64,000 nt of DNA from Odontocerum albicorne. Lineage: Eukaryota; Arthropoda; Insecta; Trichoptera; Odontoceridae. Where the stretch lies: contig OX463846.1 in the NCBI GenBank assembly GCA_949825065.1, positions 19,474,421-19,538,420 on the forward strand. Direction: 5' to 3'. Below the pieces are notes generated by a model that was not told the DNA's origin, ran no database searches, and saw nothing but the letters and a program-made list of their open reading frames with translations. This document shows, in pieces, positions 11,511 to 26,248 of this stretch. The position numbers and the translations under genes were made by a program. The stretch's first letter is position 1. Every line of letters starts with the position of its first letter.

Positions 11511-12024
11511 CGCTACCCTAATTTGTAAATTTGCTAACTCCATAAATACAAACTTGACAGGGCGGCAATAAAACTGCATAACTATTCTAAATTAAGTCTT
11601 ATTAGTATATTTTTTGTACTCACATATCAAGACGACCAAGAGATACATTCCGAGTAAAAAAAAGTTAAATATCATTATGGCATCATGATTTTATTAATAA
11701 TTATTGGAATTAACAATTTTGCGATGGTGAGTATTTAAAAATTGTTGTAATTACTGTAGGAGTTAGCAAAATGGTATATTAATATTAGTACTTACTGTGG
11801 AACTCTCCTAATAATGAAAAACAAATAACTTGAAGTATTTTATTTAGATATAAACAATGCAAGAGTGATGATAAAATATACAAATCAAACAATATAAAAC
11901 AAGTTGAATAAAATAAAAATTACAACTAGAAAATTATTATTCATTAAGTCAAAAATAAAGTTAAGTGATTGATGTAGCTATTTCAGTTTTCATTGTTTGA
12001 ATAATTTTACATGAAAATGCAAAT

Positions 12025-12640
12025 TTAGATCACATTATGTTTGTGAAATGAAGTAGACGAGAAAGGTGTTGTAATATTTCTTGTGCACCATTCGGTTTTA
12101 TAAAAATTATAAAGTTCTGATTTTGACCTCCATTTGGGCAACAAGTAATTTTTGGAAGTTCTTTTTTGGCAGAAATGGGACTCTATTTTTGGCAACTTAT
12201 TAAAAAAGTTGGTAAGATTCTCATTAGATTCCACAAATCGATTCCTGTTGCTTTTAAACAATAATTGCGTTTTCGAATTCTTAACTACCGCTTTTCTCCT
12301 TCCAGTTTAATACTGTCATCCTATTTAAATCTAATGTATGCAAAAACATCGTTTTGCATACCCGTATGTCAGAATCATTCTTAGAAAATATTTTGTAGAC
12401 GACACTCGAATGGATTTTTCCGGATCTGTTCTACCCCGGTCTTTTTACTGGTAAAACTTTCATTAGCCCATCTACATAAATTCGTTTTTGTTTCCAATTC
12501 AAGTTCCGAAATTGATTAAAAATGTTTATTATGTCCTTATCCGATATAGAATAACACTTCAAGACACCTTTTTCAGAAACTTTACATCTACACCTTTTTT
12601 TTAGTTTTTTATCATTCTTCGGTATTTTATTATTCCATGA
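12025..12640 (-). pseudogene. putative transposase core of the 2.27-kb element
   Basis: Minus-strand frames give a cysteine cluster (KKRCRCKVSEKGVLKCYSIS), then DKDIINIFNQFRNLNWKQKR, RVCKTMFLHTLDLN, and the open stretch 12025-12261 with NKLPKIESHFCQ and SKSELYNFYKTEWC. From memory, this order (Cys cluster, DxxxIFxxF, LP-ESHxxR, LYxxY) resembles a multicopy insect protein family of uncertain superfamily. Stops and frameshifts make it non-functional, and the C-terminal half expected beyond TEWC is missing. Confidence 0.5.
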
Positions 12641-12847
12641 TCCATTGTTTTCCTTTTTTCTGCCTAAATATCTTTTTCCTTTCTCTGTTTGCCTTGTTCT
12701 TATTAGAGAACTAAGACGAACTATCTACGTCACATCTTTTCTTTCTTACTTTTTTAGTAGGTTGAAGTGGTCCATTAGAATAATTTGAATCTGAATTATC
12801 TGAATACGGCACTAATGAAATTTTGACTCCTTGGCTTTCATCATCAC

Positions 12848-13120
12848 TTATAATGTCATCAACGGTGTTAATTCTATCTCGGATTGTGTTATCAGTTCAG
12901 TCGAATTTTGTACAATATCCATATTATCAGCACTTTTCATAATTACAATATTATTGTGAACCGTGTCAGGTTGCGTTTCTATAATTCCTTTTGGTAAATC
13001 TTCTAACTGGGTAGTATCCGTATTTACATAATATTCTGTGATTTCTGCATTATCACTATCTACTACTAAAATTGGCAATTCCATGAATAAATTTGTACTT
13101 TCTTGAAAACCATCACTCAT
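12848..13120 (-). pseudogene. N-terminal frame of the same transposase
   Basis: A 90-codon open frame starting MSDGFQESTNLFMELPILVV, acidic and threonine-rich with no recognisable domain. It lies upstream of the cysteine cluster on the same strand and inside the same terminal repeats, so it is probably the leader of the same protein. A short basic stretch (KKSKKERKD-like) follows before 12640. Confidence 0.35.
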
Positions 13121-13777
13121 ACGATTTTCTTCATCACTTACGATTTTCTTGATTACTCTTACGATTTTCTGTCACTAATCCAATCATAAATTTTCCTCTG
13201 CTATTCATCTATAAAAATAGACAATACTTATAAAAGTTCTTTAATGCTTCAAATATTCATATTAATTTAAATAAACAATTTTGTTAAGTCCACCCAGTAA
13301 TAATTAAATGCAAAGTTGATAACTCCTGCTGAGTCATAATGCAACACGATATGATACACGTGTTGAAAAATTGCTAACTCCCTTAGATTAATAAAATGAG
13401 ATATTGAGTCATAAATAAGGGAAAAAACTTGAAATTATCTTAACAAAGTGTTTATACTTATATTCATAGGAAATAATGTATTTTTTTCAAAATAGTGTAA
13501 CCGAACTCATCTTTTAAATGAAATATTTTGACAGCTACCACAATGCCACTTGATTCTAATGGATTCACATACAAAATGGTGGAGTTACACATTTTGCAGT
13601 GTTGCAATTGGTATCATAGGAGTTATCAATTTTTCTTGAGGCGTTTTTCAAGGCACTTTCAATAATTTTGGACATGTCAAATTTTTATAGCATGTGTATT
13701 TGAATGTCGAGAACAAAATGCAATTGTTGTCATTTTTCGACAAAAGTGGAGTTGAAAATTTACAAATTAGGGTAGCG

Positions 13778-14990
13778 AAATGGGACTTAGTGAAGTAAGA
13801 AGAGCTGGAGAAGAACTGACAATTAAAATGAATAAAAGATACAACCTTCAAATTATACAAGTCTACGCACCCACAACAAGTCACAGTAATGATGAAATTA
13901 AAAAATTCTACGATGACCTTACGAGTCTCAACCGAAAGAGGAAACACCATTTTAAAATCATTATGGGGGACTTTAATGCAAAAATTGGACAAACCAGGAT
14001 TGACGAAGAATGCACGGAAAAACTCAAGCAGGAAAAATGTACATAGCAAACACGCTCTTTAAAAAGAAATCACAGAGAAGATGGACATGGAGAGGACCAA
14101 AAGGTACATTAAATGAAATAGATTATATCCTGGTAAATAACAAAATAATGATAGAAGACTGTAAAATAATTAACAGATTCAACACGAGAAGTGACCACAG
14201 ACTTGTGCAGTCGACCATGACAATAAACACAAAAATGGCGAAATATAAGCTTAGTAGAAGCCAAATGGCAAGAATTAACACCGAAGCACTTCTCTCAAAT
14301 AAAAGAGAAGAGTTTCATCACCAAACAAAATGTAAACTCCAAGTTCTTATGAGAAAGAAAACCAAGAAAATATTGAATCGTGGAGTGGAACAATAATGGA
14401 CGAAATCAGAGGAATTGCAATAAATGTGGGAGGAAAATCCCAAAAACCAGAGACTCAAAGATTTCGGACAACACAAAACAACTGATGACAAAGAGAAGAG
14501 ATTTCAAAAAAGATGATAGCATACGACAATCAATTAAATATACCGAACTATGCAAAACCATAAGGAAAAGGGTAAAAGAAGATATAAGAAAATACAACTC
14601 AATCATAATACAAAAGACCATAGAACAGAACCAAAGCTACAAAAAAACTTCCCAAATGCTAAGCGACGGAAATAACAAATAACGGCCCTGCTCAAAAAGG
14701 ATAACAGCAAAACCGAAAATCGGGAAGAAATCATAAAGCTAGTCCACGAATTCTACTCAGATCTCTTTCAAGACATCGAAAACACGAGAGATAGACAGAA
14801 CAACCAAACAAATGAACAAGTCCCTGAAATTCATATTACAGAAGTAGAAAAAACCATAAATGGTATGAAAAACGGAAAGTCGGCAGGAGATGACGGCATA
14901 ACAATAGAAATCCTTAAGGCAGCAGGAGAAGAAATATATCGCATTTTCGCAAAAATAATGACACTGCATTAACAACCTTGCAAGTTTTGT
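13778..14990 (+). pseudogene. RTE-like LINE ORF, endonuclease to early RT
   Basis: The frame continues from 11510. MGLSEVRRAGEEL, IIQVYAPTTSHSND and IIMGDFNAKIG are endonuclease (APE-type) motifs. RWTWRGPKGTLNEIDYILVN and TRSDHRLVQ close that domain (the conserved SDH is present). The linker then leads to EIHITEVEKTINGMKNGKSA and GDDGITIEILKAAGEEIYRI, the beginning of the reverse transcriptase. Three overlapping frames with small shifts and stops show it is dead. It breaks off at about 14975, just after the EEIYRI motif. This type is often misannotated as craniofacial development protein 2. Confidence 0.8.
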
Positions 14991-15329
14991 CATTTAAGGG
15001 TATTGGTTACCTCCGTTTTCTGTCTGCCATACAGCCTTGGAGGACACCTAGTGATTTTGTCTCAGCATAGAATACTTAGATTTTAACCATAAATGGTAGG
15101 TACATGCTTAGATTTTAACCATATATGGTGGTAATAAAATGCTGGAAAGAAAGAATGATTAGTACTTGTAATAGTTATCTCAGTAGTTGATAGTGTAAAT
15201 AGTAACTTGATTTTGAATGAAATAGCATATAGAGATTTTAAGGATTCACAAATACGTCGGGTTCAGGTTTTGGTTTACTCGTTAGTTGTTTTGTTTGATT
15301 ACAATCTTTATTTTTCTTCTGTGTCTTGA
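14991..15329. other. spacer between two LINE halves
   Basis: No frame with a domain. It contains a short direct repeat, cttagattttaaccataaat / cttagattttaaccatatat (near 15067 and 15109), about 42 bases apart. It may include the 3' UTR of the minus-strand LINE half. Confidence 0.4.
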
Positions 15330-16660
15330 TTTACTTGCTTCTGGGTAAAGGCGATTTTCAAAGATTTCCATTTTTTTGCGGTCTCTCGCCTCTCTTTGCG
15401 AAGGGTCCTGTCCCATCTGTTTTGAGGTCTTCTCCTCGGTCTAATTGTTTCTCGTGGTATCCGGTCTGTGCTCCTTTTTGTCTATCTATTGTCTTCCCTT
15501 CTCGCCATGTGTCCTGCCCATTCCCATTGGCTTTTGAGTATTCTTTCCATTATGTCTGTGACCTTCGTTTGGCTTCTTATACATGTAATTGTCTTTCTAT
15601 CTCTTTTTGTTATTCCCAGCATACTTCTTTCCATGCTCTATTATTTTTGAGTTAAGGGTCCACATTTCACATCCGTATGTGAGTACCGGGAGGATGCATT
15701 GATCGAAGACTTTGCTTTTTAGACATAACGGAAGGTTTTCTCTGAAGACTGTTTGTTATTGCTTCCGAATGCGCTCCAGCCCATTTTTATTCTTCTGTTA
15801 GTTTTATTGGTTATATTCCCGTCTGCTGATATTTGTTGTCCCAAATATATATATAGTGGGGGACTTCTTCTAAGGCTACGCCACTAATCTTAATTTGTCT
15901 CGTTGATGCACGTGTATATTGGTTGTACATTACTTTGGTTTTAGCGAGATTCATTTTTAAGCTGACTTGATTGCTGGCTAAGTTAAGCTCTTGAATCCCT
16001 TTCTCTAGTACTTCTCTTGTTTCGCTTAGTAATGTGATATCATCTGCGAATCTCAGGTTAGAGAGATATTCACCATCGATCTTTATGCCCATACCTTCCC
16101 AATTTAAGGTTTTAAATATTTCTTCTAGTATAGCTGTGAAGAGTTTGGGTGACATTGCGTCTCCTTGTCTCACTCCCTTTGTGATTATTTCCTCTGTTTT
16201 TTTCTGGAAGATGCACCACTGATTTTGCTTATTGGTAGATATTTTGTATTATTCTTATGTAAGCTGGTTGTATTCCTTGTTTTCTGAGTGGTTCAAATAT
16301 ATATTCGTGTTTTCCTGTCTATGAAGCGCATGCTTAGGGGTCTGCGACATTCATTCGATGTTCTATTACTTGCCTTATTATGTGTATATGATCCATCGTT
16401 CTATATCTACTTCTAAATCCAGCTTGTTCTCTCGGTTGCATATCGTCTAGCTGTTTTTGTATTCTGGTTGTTATTATTTTTGTAAATACTTTGTATATGA
16501 TTGGTCTATAGTTCTTTAAATCGTTTTTATCTCCTTTCTTATGAAAACGAATTACTTTTGCCGTGTTCCATTTTGTGGGAATTTTCCCATTGTTAATGCA
16601 GTGTGTCACTATTTTTGCTAAGATGCGATATATTTCTTCTGCTGCCTATATACTCGTATG
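15330..16660 (-). pseudogene. RTE-like LINE ORF, reverse transcriptase and 3' part
   Basis: Minus strand, beginning AAEEIYRILAKIVTHCINNG, then IPTKWNTAKVIRFHKKGDK, NYRPI, REQAGFRS, VRQGDAMSPKLF and the catalytic LRFADDITLLSE, in the usual RT order; FADD is common in the RTE clade. Stops and shifts break it near 16330-16175 and below 15811. It shares about 55 bp of near-identical sequence with the end of the plus-strand half at 14925-14975, so both come from one family, arranged tail to tail. Confidence 0.8.
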
Positions 16661-16899
16661 TTGCAGACCTTGACTGAGTTATTTCAAACCATGTTAAATT
16701 CTTTGCTTATGATGCTAAGTTCGTTAGAAACCCAAACAAGAGCTCGGGTGCTATACCCGAGTCAGTTACCTGAATCAGATACTGCAGTGTCCCAAGAAGT
16801 AATTTTTGACTCTGAATACTGAAAAATGCACTGTTCTTCATATCGCCAAAAATAACTCTCAAATTTCATACAATTATAATTGTAATTGATTGATTGATC

Positions 16900-17460
16900 A
16901 ACATTAACCTGTGACTAATTCAGCAAGATCTAGGAATTATAATATCTAGTGACCTGAAATGGAGCAAACACATCATTGATATTCTAAAAAGAGCCAAAAT
17001 ACTTCTTTAAATTCTAAAAGAAAAGCTTTCAGGCAGATGGCATCAGATTCACAGATGTTTTTGTTCGTTCATAAGATTCATGTTAGATCTTTGCTAGAAT
17101 TTGGTTACCAAATATGGAACCCTTATTTTATAAAATAAATTGAATTACTTGAAAGGGTTTAAAGACGAGCAACAAAAATTCCTAGATGTGACTAATCTGA
17201 TTTATGAAGATAGACTGTGTTAATTGTAGTTGCCTACTCTGCAACAGTGACGAAACTGTGGTGACTTGATCGAGTGTTATATGACCTTGAGCAGTCATGA
17301 TGACTAGGAACTACACCAATAATTATCTTTTAATCAAAACACAAATTTGAGAAGAAATCAGTTAAAACTTTCCAAAACAAAATTCCACAATAATATAAAG
17401 AAACATTGTTTTGTTAATCGAGTTGTGGAATCTTGGAAGAAACACAATAGTGTAGAGCAG
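16900..17460 (+). pseudogene. relic of a CR1/Jockey-like reverse transcriptase
   Basis: Broken plus-strand frames give DLGIIISSDLKWSKHI, ILKRAKILL, FMLDLC and LNYLKGFKDEQQKFLD. This is the DLGVxxxxxLxWxxHI ... LExxQRRFT layout at the C-terminal end of CR1/Jockey-type RTs. Several stops interrupt it. The exact clade cannot be assigned. Confidence 0.55.
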
Positions 17461-18420
17461 AGTTTCCCAAACTTTTTCGACTCACCGCCCCCTTTTCAAA
17501 GATATTTTTTTCAGTGCTAGAAAACTATCTCTAACTTAACTAATAATAAAATTGTAAGTCTGCATCTGTAATTTTTTTATTTTACTAAAATATTTATATA
17601 GCTGTGTGTGTAATTTTTGAATTTCAAAAAGCTAGTTTGGAAACAAAACAACTTGGAACTCAAATTCTAAAGCTATTTATCAAAATGAAAGTGCACATAA
17701 ATACACTAGATTGCTCAATATTTTTAGCAATTAATATCAATGAAATAAGTGAAATTAAAAATGACCACTAATGATGATGAGCCTGTTACCAATTTATCTA
17801 TATTTGTCAGCAGCATCCTTAAATCTTCGCAGTCAACAATGTGCAGTCAGTTCTTCTTTCTACTCAAGACTTGTGACCGCACTAAATTCACGTTCAACCA
17901 AATAGGATGATAGAAATGCAATAAAAAATTTCTTAATAGCCCAAAATCCAGGATAAAGTGTGACTATCGGCTTTTGCAAACAGAACTCTTGATACCTGTT
18001 TTTTAATTTCTATTTTAATTCTTCGTTTGTGGATGACTCAATGAATTCTTCTTGTAGTTGCAATTGTGATTTTTCAGCAATTGAGAATTAGTCTAAAACC
18101 CAATCAGGAATCTTCATTGGAAGGATATCTTCGAATCGTTATAATCTTTATTGAGTGCCTTCAAATGTCAACAATAAATCAGTATGTCATCATTACATTT
18201 TTCCACTGAGGAAAGATTCGGAAACTAGTAAAATTCCTCACATCCTAAATTGCATTTCTACAAGAATAGTTTCGACACAAACATAGAAATAACAGCCATT
18301 GCTTTGATCAAATTCAGCTCATCTCTTTGCAGCTGTAAATTCGTTTTGTTAAATTTGTTATAGAAAACTGTCAAATAAGCTATGTCACGTAATTTAGCTA
18401 GTTTTGATTTTTTATAACAG
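17457..18420 (-). pseudogene. hAT (ZBED5-like) transposase relic
   Basis: The element end gcagagtttcccaaactttt, followed by cgactcaccgccccc, is typical of ZBED5/GTF2IRD2-type hAT elements. On the minus strand a degenerate C-terminus reads REFSAVTSLE, then LHIVDCEDLRMLLTNIDKLV, matching the FSAVTxLLxxxRNRLxIxxRGDLRxxLT pattern of that group. The upstream region (to about 18420) gives further weak hAT-like segments. Many stops; the 5' part is not recognisable. Confidence 0.55.
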
Positions 18421-20222
<1,802 letters not shown>

Positions 20223-20580
20223 CAGGGATGTTGCGGATATTCGCATCTGCAATTGCGGAGCTTCCGCATGGATTTGGACACCTGCATCCGCAATAATCAA
20301 TGCGGATGCAGATGTACTGCAGGTCGCGACAAGAAATTGGGTGGGGCCGGCGAGTGGCGCGTGCCGTGAGCACGTGCTGATTGACCAATAGGAGTGAAGA
20401 TTTCGGTGACAAGATTCGACGTGTTTGTTATTGTTTATCATTTGTTTCTCGTAAATCAATCACAATGTGTTTAGTTTCGTATGAACATTTCAGTTTTTGC
20501 GTGTTGTTGAGTATACAGTGAGTGTTGTGTGTTAAGCGAGTTTTTTGCAGTTAATAGTTTATTGGACAAGTGAATTTACA

Positions 20581-20797
20581 ATGTCACCACCGACACAAAG
20601 TGAGATTCGGACTTATTTTAAACCAGATGCACATGACCAGGATAAGGCTCATTGTAAAATATGCAATAAAACCTACTGTCGCAAGGGCCACACCTCGTCT
20701 TTGAAAAATCATCTAAAATCGATGCACCCAGAAGAGCTTAGTTTCTTTGAAACCTCGAATAAAAGAAAACAATTGCAGAAGATAAAAGCTGACGCAG
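20581..20797 (+). pseudogene. hAT transposase exon 1 (BED zinc finger)
   Basis: Starts MSPPTQSEIRTYFKPDAHDQ and contains a BED zinc finger, CKIC ... HLKSMH (C-x2-C, H-x4-H), which binds transposon ends in this family. The exon ends at a good donor, GACGCAG/GTAAGT. The matching acceptor (gtgtatttttttag, ending 21052) joins in frame. The frame is intact to the donor, but downstream exons are damaged. Confidence 0.75.
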
Positions 20798-21052
20798 GTA
20801 AGTTTTATCATAAAAAATGTGAATTAACCTTACCTGGTGCTGTTCTTGAAGCATTGTTTACATTTAATTTGTATGGCTAGCTCTAACCGTAGGCAAAAAT
20901 TAACTAATGATTCAAAAAACAAAATAGCCAAATTAGCTTCTTATAATAGTGCTTTCCAATTGCAGCGCGATTTCATGTCCTACCACGCGCTTTTTTTAAA
21001 TCTGTTTTTCATCAGTTTTCACAAGTTATCATTTATGTGTGTATTTTTTTAG

Positions 21053-21369
21053 ATAAAATCGTCACTCCTCTACAAGAAGCAAAGAAACAGCTCTCGTTAG
21101 AGGAAGTAGTTCTAAAGTAAAAGAAGTGGGACACTAACAATTCCAATTCGAAAAAAATTGACAAACTCATCGGAGAAATGATTGCACTTCAAAATTTACC
21201 GTTTAACTTTGTGGAGGGGCTTGGTTTTCGCAGACTGATACAAGAATTAGCACCAAGATATAATTTTAGAGGGCGCAGTTTTTTTACTGATTTTTACTTA
21301 TTGAAATGCGAGACATTTGATGACCCTCACACTGGTGACATAATTGCTGAAAAATTTTACACAATTTAA
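21053..21369 (+). pseudogene. hAT transposase exon 2, truncated
   Basis: Reads DKIVTPLQEAKKQLSLEEVV, then a TAA at 21118-21120, and continues in the same frame: MIALQNLPFNFVEGLGFRRL, IQELAPRYNFRGRSFFTD. This is the region just before the RNase-H core of BED-type hAT transposases. It then runs out (KFYTI stop at 21369), so the catalytic aspartates, the glutamate and the dimerisation domain are absent. Confidence 0.75.
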
Positions 21370-21630
21370 TTTATGAACCTCTGAGAAACAGACTGGAACC
21401 TGAAAAGGCGGCGATATTACTTTTTATTAAATATAATGCACCAATTTTTAACATTAATTACTAAATATTTAATTATTTAATAAAAATATTGAAGATTACT
21501 ATCTTTTTATCTTATTTCTGCCCCCATACGAAGTTTCTTTAAAAAAAATTTAAGAACCGCATCCGCGGATGTGAGCCTTCAAAAATCCGCATCAGCGGAT
21601 GTTAACAAATCTGCATCCGCAATATCCCTA

Positions 21631-24008
<2,378 letters not shown>

Positions 24009-24854
24009 TACGAGGGTCATCCAGAAACTAAGGTTACAAGGGTTCCTGAGGCCAGGGGAAATTTTTTGTTTCAAAGTTGGTGCACCTGGCGTGTCGGGGG
24101 GATCCTAACGTTCAGTTTGTTTAGTCCCACGTGTTTGTCGGTCATTTTGTTCAGTCACAGTACATTCTTCCGATGGAGAGGTCATCGCGCGCTCCCACCA
24201 ACTCCTGTCCGTGCGAGACCCGCGCGGTCATCAGTTTTTTTACTTTGCAGAACAATACCGCCACGAATATCCATCGGAAGCTCGTGGAAGTTTATGGTAG
24301 TGATATGATAAGTCGACAACATGTCACGAAGTGGGTTAGGTTGTTCAGAGAAGGCCGTACTGATACGACGAGGCAAGGCAGTGATTTCTGACGAATTTGT
24401 GCAAAAAATTGAACAAGTGCGAAATGACCGCCGTGTGACGCTTGACGACCTTCATGAAGAATTTCCTGACATTTTATCGAAGTCTCCTTGGTCGAAGTCT
24501 CCTTGGTAATATTGTGTCGGAAAAACTTGGTTACAAGAAGTTGTGTGCGAGATGGGTGCCCAGAATGCTCACACCGGAGCACCGTCAAAATCGCGTGACC
24601 GCTGCGCGTGAATTTTTGGATCATTTTGTACAGGAGGGAGAAGCTTTTCTGTACTCAATCGTGAAGGGGGATAAGACGTGGGTGTGTCACTACACCCCAA
24701 CAATTTTCCAATGATCAGGAGGGCGAGGAAGCTGTGAAGAAGTGGCTGAAAGAGCTGGCGGCGGAGGTCTATGACACTGGCATACAAAAGCTGGTGCCCC
24801 GACTACAGAAATGTCTCGATCTCGACGGCGATTACGTTGAAAAATAGTTTAATA

Positions 24855-26140
24855 TTAGGTCCTTACATATGAAATTGGCGTTTTGCCGTACTGGCAACTT
24901 TGATCTCAAATATCTTCTCTTTGGTTAGGAATTCCAAATTCAAATTTATACAGCTATTTACTCAAGTATTTGTGTTTCGAAAATTATAATTCATTTGTTT
25001 TTTCCTCAATTGTTTTTTTTCTTTGCGTCACTCAGTTTACAAAATGGAAAACTTGAAATATCGCGTTATTTACGAGTACGAGTTCCACCGTGGCACCAGT
25101 GCTGCAGAAACGGCTCGAAGGATTAATGATGTGTATGGCGACGGTGCCGCAAAAGAAAACACAGTGCGTTTTTGGTTCCAACGTTTTCGTTCTGGAAATT
25201 TCGACCTGCAGAACAAGCCCCGTGGACGGCTGGAGACCAAAGTTGATAATGAAGAATTGAAGGCTATTGTGGAAGCGGATCCATCGCAAACCAAGTCTGA
25301 GTTAGCTGCAGGCTGCGGTGTTAGTGATAAAACTGTTTTAATCCACTTGAAGCAAATTGGGAAGGTGAAAAAGCTTGAAAGGTGGGTACCTCACGAATTG
25401 AGTGAAGCAAATCAACAAACGCGCGTTGACTGCTGCGTTGCATTACTCAACCGGCACAATAATGAAGGGATTTTGAATCGAATCATTACCTGTGATGAAA
25501 AGTGGATCCTGTATGATAATCGGAAGCGCTCATCGCAATGGCTGAACCCTGCCGAACCAGCCAAACCATGCCCCAAGCGAAAATTGACTCCAAAAAAGTT
25601 ACTTGTGAGCGTTTGGTGGACTAGTGCTGGTGTCGTTCACTACAGCTTTCTTAAATCTGGCCAGACGATTACGGCAGATGTCTATTGTCAGCAACTGCAA
25701 ACCATGATGGAAAAGCTAGCTGCTAAACAACCGAGGCTGGTTAATCGCTCTAGGCCACTGCTGCTTCATGATAACGCTAGACCACACACTGCACAACAGA
25801 CGGCTACCAAATTAGAAGAGCTTCAATTGGAATGTCTAAGACATCCACCGTACTCTCCGGACCTTGCCCCAACAGATTACTATTTTTTTCGAAATTTGGA
25901 TAACTTCTTGCAAGGGAAAAAATTCAACTCCGATGGGGCAGTCCAAACCGACTTCAAAGATTTTATTGATTCCCGTCCGAATGGTTTTTTTAGTAAAGGG
26001 ATCAATGAACTACCTATGAGATGGCAAAAGTGCATAGATAGCAATGGTACATACTTTGATTAAATAAATATATTATATTAAAAAAAATCAACTTTATGTT
26101 CCTCCCAAACAAAACGCCAATTTCATATGTAAGGACCTAA
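24855..26140 (+). mobile_element. complete mariner (cecropia/Hsmar1-like), nested
   Basis: A 1286-bp element with inverted ends TTAGGTCCTTACATATGAAA / TTTCATATGTAAGGACCTAA (about 31 bp match) and TA duplicated at 24853-24854 and 26141-26142. It carries an uninterrupted transposase. The TTAGGT start, size and protein resemble the cecropia group that includes Hsmar1/SETMAR. It lies inside another, dead mariner, so it arrived later. Confidence 0.95.
25044..26063 (+). CDS. mariner transposase, intact
   Basis: A 339-codon frame starting MENLKYRVIYEYEF; seven upstream in-frame codons are ignored because family members start about here. Residues 1-110 hold the helix-turn-helix end-binding domain, followed by WVPHEL. 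The catalytic triad is complete: D151 (ITCDEKW), D243 (LLHDNARPH) and D278 (YSPDLAPTDYYFF), i.e. D,D34D with 34 residues between the last two. It would cut and paste DNA at TA targets. Length is normal (about 340) and there are no stops or shifts. One oddity: the linker GRP motif reads GRL. It is recent and possibly active, although activity cannot be judged from sequence. Confidence 0.93.
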   Translation: MENLKYRVIYEYEFHRGTSAAETARRINDVYGDGAAKENTVRFWFQRFRSGNFDLQNKPRGRLETKVDNEELKAIVEADPSQTKSELAAGCGVSDKTVLIHLKQIGKVKKLERWVPHELSEANQQTRVDCCVALLNRHNNEGILNRIITCDEKWILYDNRKRSSQWLNPAEPAKPCPKRKLTPKKLLVSVWWTSAGVVHYSFLKSGQTITADVYCQQLQTMMEKLAAKQPRLVNRSRPLLLHDNARPHTAQQTATKLEELQLECLRHPPYSPDLAPTDYYFFRNLDNFLQGKKFNSDGAVQTDFKDFIDSRPNGFFSKGINELPMRWQKCIDSNGTYFD

Positions 26141-26248
26141 TATATTTGTGAAGTATCCTGTGAATTTCAATTATATACAAGCATTTTTCGATCCTACATA
26201 AATGTTGTTCGATCCTACATAAACCTTACTTTCTGGATGACCCTCGTA

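Larger units (their letters stand above)
11511..13777 (-). mobile_element. unclassified 2.27-kb DNA transposon, 4-bp target duplication
   Basis: The ends are inverted repeats of about 30 bp: CGCTACCCTAATTTGTAAAT at the left, and the same 22-base core at the right read inward. AAAT is duplicated at 11507-11510 and 13778-13781, and removing the element restores the host LINE frame. The motif GGAGTTA recurs in both subterminal regions (near 11535, 11759, 13319, 13375, 13575, 13616 and 13748), as expected of transposase binding sites. On the minus strand are broken frames of one large protein. A 4-bp TSD is compatible with Sola, Ginger or piggyBac-like groups. It is not TTAA and the ends are not TG-type, so Sola-like is my weak preference. 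Confidence 0.75.
20223..21630 (+). mobile_element. hAT transposon, deletion derivative with BED-finger exon
   Basis: The left end CAGGGATGTTGCGGATATTC and the inverted right end TAGGGATATTGCGGATGCAG are terminal repeats. ACATACAT flanks both sides (20215-20222 and 21631-21638), a hAT-style 8-bp duplication, although the flank is itself ACAT repeat so it is not independent proof. GCGGATGC motifs recur inside both ends (near 20300, 21563, 21594), as expected of subterminal transposase sites. It encodes a BED-finger exon and a second exon, but the catalytic domain is deleted. Confidence 0.8.
24011..26246 (+). mobile_element. mariner element, internally deleted, host of a nested mariner
   Basis: The ends are inverted repeats, CGAGGGTCATCCAGAAACTA at the left and its complement at the right (TTTCTGGATGACCCTCG), with TA on both sides (24009-24010, 26247-26248). 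Removing the nested element (24855-26140 plus one TA) leaves about 948 bp, shorter than a full mariner of about 1.3 kb. The missing part is the middle of the transposase. Frames left: FFTLQNNTATNIHRKLVEVY, KWVRLFREGRTD, DEFVQKIEQVRNDRRVTLDD, ARWVPRMLTPEHRQNRVTAA, IVKGDKTWVCHYTPT, then a jump to the C-terminus. The ends resemble those of the mariner at 35765-37095. Confidence 0.9.

Noticed and set aside
15326..15655. A plus-strand 109-codon frame rich in Ser, Phe and Cys
   Set aside because: It is the complement of the minus-strand LINE.
13778..16660. Twin-priming (5' inversion) of a single LINE insertion
   Set aside because: In twin priming the inverted 5' part lies upstream of the 3' part. 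Here the inverted 3' half lies downstream of an upright 5' half, which fits inversion or two insertions instead.
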